A DNA stretch of 64,000 bases from CAZFOB01 sp964520325. Lineage in GTDB: Bacteria > Actinomycetota > JAICYB01. Every line of letters starts with the position of its first letter. The stretch's first letter is position 1. The stretch is from the NCBI GenBank assembly GCA_964520325.1, contig CAZFOB010000013.1, positions 1 to 64,000 of the forward strand, read 5' to 3'. Both the position numbers and the translations under genes were made by a program. Below, in pieces: positions 51,083 through 59,225 of this stretch. The notes under the pieces are model-generated. The model made no database searches and had not been told where the DNA came from. It saw nothing but the letters and a program-made list of their open reading frames with translations.

Positions 51083-52390
51083 TTACCCGCTAGTGGCCAT
51101 GCCGTCGCTTGCGCGTTCAGGCCAACCGATCACTTCGTCTAGGAGCGAGGGACTCGCGACATCACCAGTTATCAACCTTGGCAGCAGCCCATCACGCGCA
51201 GACGCAACAACATCATTCTGAGAGCGGAGCGCGCTGACTAGCGCGTGCGCGTCATCAACCGACTCGGCGAACTGCTTTACCAGAGGCTCGTCTGGTCTGA
51301 CGACAAGAGCCTCCTCAAAGTCGCGCGGCTTCACTGCTGGGTATGCGGCTCCAGTTGCGCGACCTACTAGGTAGTCGGTGAAGGACTGTCTTGAAATCAG
51401 CTCATAGACAAATGTGCTCGGAAGTGTGCGCGGCCTCAGCACGACTAGCCCCGTGGAAGCAACGGCGTTGGGCGGCGGGTCAAGGACCAGGGCATGCGCT
51501 CGACGATTCGGCCTCACAGTCGCATGCACGACATCGCCGTGTTGGACATGTCGGCGCGCTCGGCCGGGTGCTTCGGAACCAGGTATTGGTGCGGGCCAAT
51601 CGAGCGATCGCTCACTAAGCGCGGAAATGTCGAGATAGCGAATCTCGTCCCAAGTTGCCGGATCGACCTTCGCAGGATTGACGTCAACACATTCGCTCAG
51701 CGGGGCAACACGCCAGCCTGTTGGAATCGGACCGACCGAAGACTGCTCGAGCTCATTCGACTTGGCGCCGGGGTAGCGGTAGCGCACGAACCACTCGTGG
51801 AATAGCGAGCGCGCCGCCTCTTCAAGGATGTCGATGCGTCGCGTGTTGTTGTGCAGTAGCTCGTCAAACGCGTCGAGTACATCGACTATGCGGGCCTGCG
51901 TGTCACGCTCCGGGCACGGAACCGGAAGTCCCCGAACGATGGTCGTGCTGAGGTTCGACATCGTCGTTCCAACCGCTTGACTCTGCAGCCACTCGGCTGA
52001 AGCACGACTCATCAGCGCGTAGAAGAGAAACCTCGGAAGAAGCGGGCCATCCCCCAACGAGATCCGCATCGAACCTGTACCACAGAGCGAGCCCTCTTCC
52101 TCTGTGCCTATCCAAGCGCACCGGCCGATGTCACCGCGGCGGGCCAGGACTACGTCACCTTCGCGCAGGAGGTGTTGCCTTAGTTCATCAACCTTTTGCG
52201 GAACAACGCGGGCAATGCCTTCGAACCGCACGCGACCGCCTGACATGTCCTTCGGCATCACGAGCGCCGGGTCCTCGGGCTCGTCTGAGTAGTCGGAGCG
52301 GTGGAGCTGGGAACCGAACGGGCCAGTTCGGATAGTGCCCCCGCACTTGTCGACGAGAGCGCCGAGCGACTCCGCCGGAAACCTGGTCAA
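51083..52390 (-). CDS. hsdS: Type I restriction specificity subunit S
   Basis: The 435-residue subunit has two target-recognition domains (about 1-150 and 205-365), each followed by a conserved helix: IVDVLDAFDELLHNNTRRIDILEEAARSLFHEWF near 170-205, and the end of the chain. It sets the bipartite DNA target of the system. TTG 52390 overlaps the hsdM stop (TTGA). Both halves look complete, so the system is probably active. The target sequence cannot be read from the protein. Confidence 0.93.
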   Translation of the reverse strand: MTRFPAESLGALVDKCGGTIRTGPFGSQLHRSDYSDEPEDPALVMPKDMSGGRVRFEGIARVVPQKVDELRQHLLREGDVVLARRGDIGRCAWIGTEEEGSLCGTGSMRISLGDGPLLPRFLFYALMSRASAEWLQSQAVGTTMSNLSTTIVRGLPVPCPERDTQARIVDVLDAFDELLHNNTRRIDILEEAARSLFHEWFVRYRYPGAKSNELEQSSVGPIPTGWRVAPLSECVDVNPAKVDPATWDEIRYLDISALSERSLDWPAPIPGSEAPGRARRHVQHGDVVHATVRPNRRAHALVLDPPPNAVASTGLVVLRPRTLPSTFVYELISRQSFTDYLVGRATGAAYPAVKPRDFEEALVVRPDEPLVKQFAESVDDAHALVSALRSQNDVVASARDGLLPRLITGDVASPSLLDEVIGWPERASDGMATSG

Positions 52391-53931
52391 CCGAGTATTC
52401 CACGCATTACGGCTTCCACCTTCTCGGACAGCTCCTCCGCTGTGGCTGAGAGAATTGAAAACTCCTCGTACAGCTCACTCATCTTGGCTCCGAACTCGCC
52501 ATCGTTGGAAGCAGACGCCGTTGCACCCACGTAGCGTCCGGGATTGAGACTCCACTCTTGAGCTTCTATCTCCGCGATGGTCGCTACTCTGCAGAGTCCT
52601 GGCACGTCTCGGTACGACTCGCCCGGGAAGTGTTCCGCCAGTAACTCGGCCGATCCCGCCGTGTCCTCGGTCGGTTCGCCGCGCCACAGTCGGACGATGT
52701 TTGCGAGGAACTCGATCTGCTCAGGCCGAAAGTCTCGATGAGCGCGGTCAATCTCTCTGTAGGTATTTCGCGCATCGAGAAAGAGGACAGTGTCGTTCAG
52801 GCTCCCGGACGACTTGGCCTTGTCGAAGAACCAGAGCGTGACCGGGAGGGTCACTGTGTAAAAGAAGTTCGAGCTGATGGAAATCACGACGTCGACAGTG
52901 CCGCTCTCGACGAGCTTCCTTCGGGTATCGAGCTCGCTCCCGCGCGCGTCGGCTGCCGAGTTAGCCATAACGAAGCCTGCACGCCCCTTCTCGTTCAGCG
53001 CCGACCAAAACAGCTGAATCCAGAGGTAGTTGGCGTTGTCAGCTCGAGGAAGCCCGAACGGGTAGCGGCGGTCTTCGACAAGCCTGCTCTTGTCGACCTT
53101 GTCGACGTTGAACGGTGGATTCGCGAGGACAAAGTCGAAGCGGCCGAGCGCCTCATGGGGATCGTCGTAGTACGAGTTTGCTTCGACGATGTCGCCACCC
53201 AGGCCGTGTAGTGCAAGGTTCATCTTGGCGAGGGGAAGGGTGACTTCCTTGAGCTCGCATCCGTAGATCGAGAGTTCCTGTCCGGCGTCTCGCTTGTGAC
53301 GGTTCACGAATTTCGCCGAATGGACGAACATCCCACCCGATCCGCAGGCCGGATCGAAGATGCGTCCGTGATACGGCTCAATCACCTCGACCAAGAGTGA
53401 GACAATCGATGCCGGCGTGAAGAACTCTCCGCCACCGCGGCCCTCCTGCATCGCGAACCTCGCCAGGAAGTACTCGTAGATCAAGCCGAAGGCGTCTCCA
53501 TCGACGGCGTCGACGAGTGGGGCTAGCAATCGGACGAGCTCCAGAAGGGTGGACTTTCCGAGGCGGCCGTACACCTGCGGGAGAACGCCAGCGAGTTCTG
53601 GATTGTCTCGCTCTATCGCCTTCATGGCGTCGTTTAGCAGTCCTCCGATATCCAATTCCTCCGCTGCCGCCGCGATTGTGGAGAGGCGCGCTTCGTTGGC
53701 CACGAACAGCGCTCCCCGCGCTTGGTAGTCCTCTGGGCCGGGCTTTCGGCGCCGGCCAGCTCCGGCCTCAATCTCCGCGCGAGCGGCGTCGAAGCGTTCC
53801 TCGGCGAACGCCAAGAAGATCAGCCCGAGCACGGGATCTCGGTACTGGGTTGCCGTTAGATTCGAGTTGGCCCTTAGTTCGTCGGCCGCGGCGCCTAGCC
53901 GGCTTTCGAGCTCCTCCAGATCCGTTGGCAT
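52387..53931 (-). CDS. hsdM: Type I DNA methyltransferase subunit M
   Basis: The 514-residue N6-adenine methyltransferase has the N-terminal helical domain, the AdoMet motif FDPACGSGGMF at about 192-202 and the catalytic NPPF at 271-274, in the gamma order of HsdM. It protects host DNA and forms the core with HsdS. It is the first gene of the hsdM-hsdS-hsdR operon; TTGACC (complement of 53964-53969) and CAAACT six bases before ATG 53931 may form its promoter. The operon looks less GC-rich than the flanking chromosome, which fits transfer. Confidence 0.95.
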   Translation of the reverse strand: MPTDLEELESRLGAAADELRANSNLTATQYRDPVLGLIFLAFAEERFDAARAEIEAGAGRRRKPGPEDYQARGALFVANEARLSTIAAAAEELDIGGLLNDAMKAIERDNPELAGVLPQVYGRLGKSTLLELVRLLAPLVDAVDGDAFGLIYEYFLARFAMQEGRGGGEFFTPASIVSLLVEVIEPYHGRIFDPACGSGGMFVHSAKFVNRHKRDAGQELSIYGCELKEVTLPLAKMNLALHGLGGDIVEANSYYDDPHEALGRFDFVLANPPFNVDKVDKSRLVEDRRYPFGLPRADNANYLWIQLFWSALNEKGRAGFVMANSAADARGSELDTRRKLVESGTVDVVISISSNFFYTVTLPVTLWFFDKAKSSGSLNDTVLFLDARNTYREIDRAHRDFRPEQIEFLANIVRLWRGEPTEDTAGSAELLAEHFPGESYRDVPGLCRVATIAEIEAQEWSLNPGRYVGATASASNDGEFGAKMSELYEEFSILSATAEELSEKVEAVMRGILG

Positions 53932-53970
53932 GCGACGAGTTTGTCAGGGGAGCGCGCAACAATGGTCAAG

Positions 53971-54000
53971 CGGGGTTGCTGTGGGGTTGCTCGGAGGTCG
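53971..54000 (+). repeat. Right subterminal repeat, possible integrase arm site
   Basis: It matches 36538-36567 at 26 of 30 bases in the same orientation, with two GGGGTTGCT units. It lies 97 bases inside attR; the left copy lies 58 bases inside attL. Confidence 0.5.
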
Positions 54001-54097
54001 AAAACCGGCCAAAAGTGCCTACGAGTGTTAACGAATGAATCGCGAGGTCAGCGGCGGTTTCGGCGCGAACCCGCAGGTCCGCCAACTAGGCTGATAA

Positions 54098-54143
54098 GCG
54101 TTCGCAACGCAGAGGTCGGCGGTTCGAATCCGCTCGCCTCCAC
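54098..54143 (+). repeat. attR: 46-bp copy of the tRNA-Ala 3' end
   Basis: It is identical to 36434-36479. Upstream bases do not continue the tRNA, so this is a site remnant and not a tRNA gene. Confidence 0.85.
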
Positions 54144-54289
54144 CGGAGAAGCTGGCCGGTCAGAAGGGGTGGGAGCCCACTGACGACACCAGCCAGGCGG
54201 GTCCCGATCCGCATGCAGTCCGCAAGAAGTCCGCACGACAGCGGACGGCTTTGTACGGTGGTGTCGACTGCCGTCACTAATCTGTATCT

Positions 54290-55156
54290 GTGAAGCGGAG
54301 ACCACTAAAGAGTCGTGGGCAACTGTTCGCGCTCCTCTCCGTTGGTGCGGCGTTGATTGCCGTCGGCGCGCTGCTTCGCTCGACGCCCGCAGTAGCGACT
54401 CCGCTTGTTGTGATGGGCGCCGCGGCGATGATCCTGGGAGTCGTTTTCGCCAACATGGAGGGCCAGTTCAAGATTGGTCCGCAAGGGTTGGAGGGTTCGC
54501 TGATCGCGAATACGGCGTCGGCCGTAATTCACGAAGCGAGTTCGCGTGGGCTACTTGATGCTCAAACCGCGGAAGCTCTCGGTGACGCTGTCCGCGCAGC
54601 TGCCGACGAGGATGCCGACGAACATTCGGCTGAAACGATCGCAACGGACGCGATCAATCACATGCTCGAAAGAGCTGCGCCGGGCGGGCCGATGGACACA
54701 CTGTTTGCATGGCTTGACGCCGCTTGGACTCACAAGAGCATCCGGGCCGCCTGGCCTCTCACAGACGACGAACTCCGGTCGGTGATGGCGGAGGCGTGGA
54801 TCAGAGCAAACAAGGAACACCCCGACGTGATGAAGTACGACGCCGAGGAACTGAGGGAGGGCCTCGCAGCCCCGTACCCTTCGCACTCACTGTTCGATGC
54901 CTTCGAGACGTCCACCCTCGAGGAGTTTCGCGACTCATGGGGCGATGACTTCGATGTTTCGAAGTACGGAGTCTCGTCCGCCTACCGGCCGGTCCCGCCC
55001 GACTACGAGCTGTTCTTCTTGACGCCGACCGATGGCGAAGTGTGGGTGGTAGAGAGACCGACGTTGGTCATGACTAGACCGTTCCTGCTTCGTCTTGGCC
55101 CGGACGGTTGGCGTGTCGCGTCGCTCGGTCCCACCCCGCCCCGCCTCGCAGAGTGA
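54290..55156 (+). CDS. Hypothetical two-helix membrane protein
   Basis: The 288-residue product has two hydrophobic helices near the N-terminus (about 11-29 and 35-55) and a long, acidic, soluble C-terminal part with no recognised domain (DELRSVMAEAWIRANKEHPDV..., PDYELFFLTPTDGEVWVVERPTLVMTRPFLLRL). It probably sits in the membrane with the C-terminal part in the cytoplasm. It converges on the SIR2-like gene. Its place directly after attR suggests cargo of a second element. Confidence 0.55.
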   Translation: MKRRPLKSRGQLFALLSVGAALIAVGALLRSTPAVATPLVVMGAAAMILGVVFANMEGQFKIGPQGLEGSLIANTASAVIHEASSRGLLDAQTAEALGDAVRAAADEDADEHSAETIATDAINHMLERAAPGGPMDTLFAWLDAAWTHKSIRAAWPLTDDELRSVMAEAWIRANKEHPDVMKYDAEELREGLAAPYPSHSLFDAFETSTLEEFRDSWGDDFDVSKYGVSSAYRPVPPDYELFFLTPTDGEVWVVERPTLVMTRPFLLRLGPDGWRVASLGPTPPRLAE

Positions 55157-55190
55157 GTGTCCATGACGTTCAGGGTTCAGTCTTGAAGTG

Positions 55191-56297
55191 TCATGGCTGG
55201 TACGCCAGGTATGTCTCGACGTCGCGGTAGAGCCGGATTGCGCTGGCGTCTAAGACGTCCTTGAGTTTGGGTGTGATCGCGGCATCTGGGTTTACACACT
55301 CAACACACTTGAGCGCGACGTTTTGGCGAACCGCAGTTCGCAGCATTTGTCGAGCAAGTACGTCGGCCTCCGGAATCGAATACCCGAAGAAGACGAGGCG
55401 ATCGGCCTTGACAATCGCGTCGTACGCGAGATCCCAGACCTCTTGTAGCAATGCCATTCCCGTAATGCGCTGCTTCTCGTATATGGGCGGGACAACCAAA
55501 GGCCACATGTACCAAGACCGCCCTCCGGGCCGCGGACGAGACCCAATCTTCGGGTCGATGAGGATGTCTGCCCTATTCGCTACGTGAACGTCTCGGTTCG
55601 TCCTGCGAGAAGGAAACAAGGTCGAGAGATCTGGGTTCTCGGCCCTACTTCTGATTAGCCAATTGAGCGAACCGTGCAGCTTCAGCACCGTAAATGGCGG
55701 ATCGTGTGGACACGCGGCCACATGATTGTTGAACCTCGATCCCGATCCCCAATTGAGGTTTCGAAGACCCACGTCGCCATAGAGGCTTCTGAGGCACCAT
55801 CGACCGTCGTACTTCTTTATGTCTGCTGCGACGCTCTCAATCAGTAGGTCGTGATTGAACGTAACGACTGTCATGCCGCCGTCCGCGAGTGCGAACTCCA
55901 TGCGTAAGAAGCGATCAAGATCCCCGCGTCGAGTTGTGCTCATTGCCCAATTGGTCGTCTGTGCCAGAACGCGCCGGTAGAGACGTATCGTCTTGATAAA
56001 GACTTCGAGCGCTGCGGCAGGCGGCGTTGAGCTCGCTACTGCGTAGTAGACATCGGCGAAGAACTGCTCCATCGTCACGGAGCCGCGTATCCATGGGTCG
56101 TAGAACGCGGGGTCGCTGGCGATACTCGTGCGAAGCGAGTTCATATCGGAGCGAACAGCGGTTGTGCTCTCTGCGAGACGAGCTGTTTTGGCGAAGAAGT
56201 CGCCGTCGAGTGGCGGGTGTTCCTTGTCGTGGACAGGACGGTACGAACTGGCCTGTGCCAAGGAAGCGCCCGCCCCTGCAACGACTACTGTCTTCAT
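55191..56297 (-). CDS. SIR2-like NADase-family protein
   Basis: The 368-residue product has the SIR2-like (SIR2_2) Rossmann core seen in antiphage proteins: VVVAGAGAS at 4-12, TFNHD with Asn148 and Asp150, KLHGSLNW with His208, and VFFGYSIPEAD near the C-terminus. Defence SIR2 proteins deplete NAD on infection, though usually with a partner such as Argonaute, HerA or a STAND protein; none is adjacent. ATG 56297 is chosen over TTG 56306 because the family starts at this strand. The gene looks more AT-rich than the chromosome. Confidence 0.75.
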   Translation of the reverse strand: MKTVVVAGAGASLAQASSYRPVHDKEHPPLDGDFFAKTARLAESTTAVRSDMNSLRTSIASDPAFYDPWIRGSVTMEQFFADVYYAVASSTPPAAALEVFIKTIRLYRRVLAQTTNWAMSTTRRGDLDRFLRMEFALADGGMTVVTFNHDLLIESVAADIKKYDGRWCLRSLYGDVGLRNLNWGSGSRFNNHVAACPHDPPFTVLKLHGSLNWLIRSRAENPDLSTLFPSRRTNRDVHVANRADILIDPKIGSRPRPGGRSWYMWPLVVPPIYEKQRITGMALLQEVWDLAYDAIVKADRLVFFGYSIPEADVLARQMLRTAVRQNVALKCVECVNPDAAITPKLKDVLDASAIRLYRDVETYLAYQP

Positions 56298-56306
56298 CTG
56301 TGTCAA

Positions 56307-56633
56307 GAGAGAGTGTCTCAGCGCCTAGCGACACCCTGGCGTCCCGAAGATGACCAGCTTTGTATGAGCGTTGAGGCCGAGCTGCGCGCCTCACAGAGGG
56401 GGTCTCTGTCCGCTTAGAGGGCTTCGGCGCTGTCCCGTTCAAGACGTAGATGTAGATGCCGCGCTTCTTGGTCTGACAGTTTGCAGCCTCCGTCTTGTCA
56501 CCCTCGTGCCACGGATGCTCAGATTCCGCTCTTGCCCTCGTCGGCCATGAGCGCCGCGACTTGCGCCTCTAACTTGACCGGGTTGTGCCCTGTCTGCAAG
56601 CAGCACTTCGAACTTGCGTTCCGTTGGTCGAGC
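56307..56633. other. Intergenic region, no gene seen
   Basis: Short open frames here show no family features. A small inverted repeat ACAGAG-ggggt-CTCTGT lies near 56392-56408. The region separates the 5' end of the SIR2 gene from the 3' end of purC. Confidence 0.4.
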
Positions 56634-57737
56634 TCAGCTGGATGCTTCCTTCATGTAGTCGTCGAAGGACCGTCCGGTGATTCGCTCGTAGGCGTCGCGG
56701 TAGCGGCGCGTGGTGCCTTCGACCACGTCGGACGGAAGCTCTGGGCCGGGGTCCTTCTTGTTCCAGCCGACCGTCTCGGCGTGGTCGCGCACGAACTGCT
56801 TGTCGAAGGACGGCGGGTTCGTACCCGGCTCCCACTCGTCGGCCGGCCAGTAGCGCGAGGAATCGGGGGTGAAGGCCTCGTCGCACAGCGTGAGCTCTCC
56901 GTCCACGAGACCGAACTCGAACTTCGTGTCGGCGAGGATGATGCCCCTGCCTGCGGCGAAGTCGCGGGCGTGCTCGTAGAGGCGGATCGAGACGTCGGCG
57001 ATCTTGTCCACGAGGGCAGCGTCGCCGACGATCTCCTTAGCCTGCGCGACCGAGATGTTCTCGTCGTGGCCGGTCAGCGCCTTCGTGGAGGGGGTGAAGA
57101 GCGGCTCGGGCAGCGCTTGAGCCTCGAGGAGCCCCTCTGGGAGCTTGTACCCGCACACCTCGCCGGAGCTCTGGTAGTCCTTCCAGCCCGAGCCGGTGAT
57201 GTAGCCCCGGACGACGCACTCGAGGGAGACCATCTCAGCTTTGAGCGTGAGCATCGAGCGTCCGGCGAGCTCGGGCGTGCGCATCTCGGACGGGAGATCG
57301 CTCGATCGCCAGGCGACGAGGTGGTTGTCCACGATCGCCTTCGTCCGGTCGAACCAGAAGATCGAGAGGCCCGTCAGCACCGCGCCCTTGTCGGGGATCG
57401 GGGTGGGCAGGACGACGTCGAAGACCGAGATCCGGTCGGTGGCCACCATCAACAGGTGGTCGCCCGCGTCGAACATCTCGCGGACCTTGCCTGAGGCGAC
57501 GCGCGGCAACGCCACGGAGACATCGGAGAGGGCGAGCTGCTCGAGGATTTCGCGGTTGCGCTCGAGAGCCGCCTGAAGACGCTCCTGAAACGCCTTGTCT
57601 TGCCTCCGGGCGTCGATGTAGGCCTCGATCGCGTCCCGAATGGCTTCGGCGACCGACAGGTCCTCCACTCGAGCCACTGCCTCAAGCGTGTCCGCCTGGT
57701 CCCTCGGCATCCGCACCGTCATCGATTTCTGCTCCAT
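56634..57737 (-). CDS. purC: Ribbon-helix-helix/SAICAR synthetase (PurC) fusion
   Basis: The 367-residue product joins two unrelated parts. Residues 5-45 are a CopG-type ribbon-helix-helix DNA-binding domain (MTVRMPRDQADTLEAVARVEDLSVAEAIRDAIEAY), with a helical stretch to about 69. Residues 73-367 are a complete SAICAR synthetase, which makes a purine intermediate from CAIR, aspartate and ATP, with SGKVREMFD, VATDRISVFDVVLP, VVRGYITGSGWKDYQ and LADTKFEFG. ATG 57737 has GGGAGG six bases upstream, so the fused start is well supported. An internal GTG (near 57510) could give PurC alone but has no ribosome site. The fic gene is divergent. Confidence 0.82.
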   Translation of the reverse strand: MEQKSMTVRMPRDQADTLEAVARVEDLSVAEAIRDAIEAYIDARRQDKAFQERLQAALERNREILEQLALSDVSVALPRVASGKVREMFDAGDHLLMVATDRISVFDVVLPTPIPDKGAVLTGLSIFWFDRTKAIVDNHLVAWRSSDLPSEMRTPELAGRSMLTLKAEMVSLECVVRGYITGSGWKDYQSSGEVCGYKLPEGLLEAQALPEPLFTPSTKALTGHDENISVAQAKEIVGDAALVDKIADVSIRLYEHARDFAAGRGIILADTKFEFGLVDGELTLCDEAFTPDSSRYWPADEWEPGTNPPSFDKQFVRDHAETVGWNKKDPGPELPSDVVEGTTRRYRDAYERITGRSFDDYMKEASS

Positions 57738-57764
57738 TGCGGCCTCCCTTCATCGGTCCGGATT

Positions 57765-57790
57765 CAGTTGCTCCGGTGGCGGAGCAACTG
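57765..57790. promoter_or_regulatory. 10-6-10 perfect palindrome before RHH-purC
   Basis: CAGTTGCTCC (57765-57774) and GGAGCAACTG (57781-57790) flank GGTGGC. It lies 27 bases upstream of the RHH-purC start and is a good operator candidate for the ribbon-helix-helix domain. Confidence 0.65.
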
Positions 57791-57946
57791 TACTACCGCG
57801 GATGTGTGGTGTCAAGCATCTGCGGTTGACGGTATCACGGTATCATTCTACCTTGTGTCTGCCCCTACTGGGCCTAAAAGGAGGACGTGGAAGGATCGGC
57901 GACCCCGGCGGGCCTTTCAAGGGTTCTTGTAGCGTCCCTCGTCTGC

Positions 57947-57976
57947 TACAAGGAAACGACGATTTCCTTGTATCAT
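57947..57976 (+). promoter_or_regulatory. 10-6-10 perfect palindrome over the fic promoter
   Basis: TACAAGGAAA (57947-57956) and TTTCCTTGTA (57963-57972) flank CGACGA. The -10-like TATCAT at 57971-57976 overlaps the right arm and lies six bases before GTG 57983. A bound protein would block a leaderless fic promoter. Confidence 0.65.
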
Positions 57977-57982
57977 CCCGCT

Positions 57983-59140
57983 GTGGACCCAAAAGACTTT
58001 GCAGCCTCAAAGGCCGGGCGGGCGAGGCGTGTCGCCGCGCCGACGCCCTATTGGGCGTTCCATCCAGCGCCGATGCCCCGCACTCTGCCATTGTCCGCCG
58101 AATTGGTTCTCAAGCTCTCTGAGGCCGACCAGGCGCTCGGCCGCCTGCTCGGTGTCGGTCAGGTGTTGCCCAATCCGCACCTCGTCAGTTCGGCGTACCG
58201 GCTCCGCGAGGCCGTCTCGTCACTCGCGATCGAAGGGACGCAAGCCAGCCTGTCGGACGTGCTCTCATCGGAGGCTTCCGACGCGACGCGCACGAGTGAG
58301 ATCCATGAGGTTCGCAACTACATCCGAGCCTTCGACTACGGGCTCGATCGTCTGCACGAGATGCCCTTGAGTCTTCGCCTCGTCCGCGAGCTGCATGAGC
58401 GTGTGATGCAGGGGATCGCCGGACCGGACAAGACGCCGGGCGAGTTCCGTCGATCGCAGAACTGGATCGGTCAGGGCGGAACCTCGATCGAGGATTCCGT
58501 CTTCGTGCCGCCGCCACCTGAGCCGATGGGTGACGCTCTTGCGGACTGGGAGACCTTCCTCCACGAGAAGGATCCCGCCTTACCGGTACTTGTTCGCTGC
58601 GCTCTCGTTCACTATCAGTTCGAGACGATCCACCCGTTCCTCGACGGCAACGGCCGTCTCGGCCGGCTCCTCATCAGCTTCTTCCTTGTTCAACAGGGCG
58701 TGCTAGCGCAGCCTCTGCTGTACGTGAGTCCGTATCTCGAGAAGCGTCGTCCCGAGTACTACGAGCGACTCCAGAACGTCAGGCGCAACGGCGACTTCGA
58801 CGGTTGGATCGGCTTCTTCCTCGACGCCGTGACTTCTCAAGCACGGGACTCGGTGCGGCGAGCGGAAGCGTTGCTGGCCGTCTCGTCGAGCTTCCGCGAA
58901 CGTCTTCGACGAGTTCGCGCTCGCGGTAGTGCGGTTGAACTCGCAGAACAGCTGATCGCGAATCCCTACCTGACGACAACCCGTGCGGTGAAGGACTTGG
59001 AGATGACCTATCAAGGCGCGGCGTACGCGATTCAGCGCTTGGTCGATGCAGGAATCGTTGAAGAGACGGAGTCTCAGGGTCAGGCGAAGTTGTACTTGGC
59101 GCGGGACGTCCTTCAGGTGCTCGAGGCGCCGGCGGACTAG
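57983..59140 (+). CDS. fic: Fic family protein
   Basis: The 385-residue protein has the Fic active motif HPFLDGNGRLGR (217-228), which in most members transfers AMP to a Ser/Thr/Tyr of a target. The inhibitory helix motif S-L-A-I-E-G at 80-85 precedes the Fic core, which makes it a self-inhibited class II Fic. The C-terminal part (LIANPYLTTTRAVKDLEMTYQGAAYAIQRLVDAGIVEE) is a winged helix that may bind DNA, perhaps its own palindromic promoter. GTG 57983 is preferred because of the leaderless -10; an upstream frame crosses the palindrome. Confidence 0.9.
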   Translation: MDPKDFAASKAGRARRVAAPTPYWAFHPAPMPRTLPLSAELVLKLSEADQALGRLLGVGQVLPNPHLVSSAYRLREAVSSLAIEGTQASLSDVLSSEASDATRTSEIHEVRNYIRAFDYGLDRLHEMPLSLRLVRELHERVMQGIAGPDKTPGEFRRSQNWIGQGGTSIEDSVFVPPPPEPMGDALADWETFLHEKDPALPVLVRCALVHYQFETIHPFLDGNGRLGRLLISFFLVQQGVLAQPLLYVSPYLEKRRPEYYERLQNVRRNGDFDGWIGFFLDAVTSQARDSVRRAEALLAVSSSFRERLRRVRARGSAVELAEQLIANPYLTTTRAVKDLEMTYQGAAYAIQRLVDAGIVEETESQGQAKLYLARDVLQVLEAPAD

Positions 59141-59168
59141 GTGGCCACTCCAGGCCGTTAAGGCCTGC

Positions 59169-59192
59169 GAGCTACTCTCGATTGATGGCGCT
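59169..59192 (+). other. Remnant resembling the start of the 38556 nuclease gene
   Basis: The bases gagctactctcg and gatggcgct match 38540-38551 and the first codons at 38555 on. The -10-like TACTCT is again six bases before ATG (59185), but here the frame ends after three codons. It may be a decayed copy of the element promoter. Confidence 0.35.
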
Positions 59193-59225
59193 CTAGCTGC
59201 GCGAATGCGTTAGGGATCTCTCCTG

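Larger units (their letters stand above)
36434..54143. mobile_element. tRNA-Ala integrated element carrying defence genes (about 17.7 kb)
   Basis: The element is bounded by 46-bp direct repeats. It encodes a tyrosine integrase (39614), an excisionase-like protein (41510), a primase-helicase (41701) and an HNH nuclease (43868). Its cargo is a toxin/antitoxin-like pair, a DUF5343 protein, a PD-(D/E)XK nuclease, a NERD-STAND protein and a type I restriction-modification system. No capsid, terminase, portal or conjugation genes are seen, so it is a satellite-like or mobilisable island that would need a helper to move. Confidence 0.82.
53932..54289. other. Right end of the element and junction to the next gene
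   Basis: This stretch holds the hsdM promoter, the right subterminal repeat (53971-54000), the 46-bp attR (54098-54143) and about 145 bases with no gene. The bases after attR (gagaagctg...cggtca) resemble those after the intact tRNA (aagaagctg...acgtca). Confidence 0.55.

Noticed and set aside
54098..54143. Possible second tRNA-Ala gene
   Set aside because: Only the 3' part is present; the acceptor 5' strand and D-arm are missing.
36480..54143. Intact prophage
   Set aside because: No capsid, portal, terminase, tail or lysis genes are seen, only integration, replication and cargo genes.
56481..57494. Plus-strand frame beginning with a Cys-rich CPVCKQHFELA segment
   Set aside because: Most of it is antisense to purC, and the zinc-finger-like start is too short to support.
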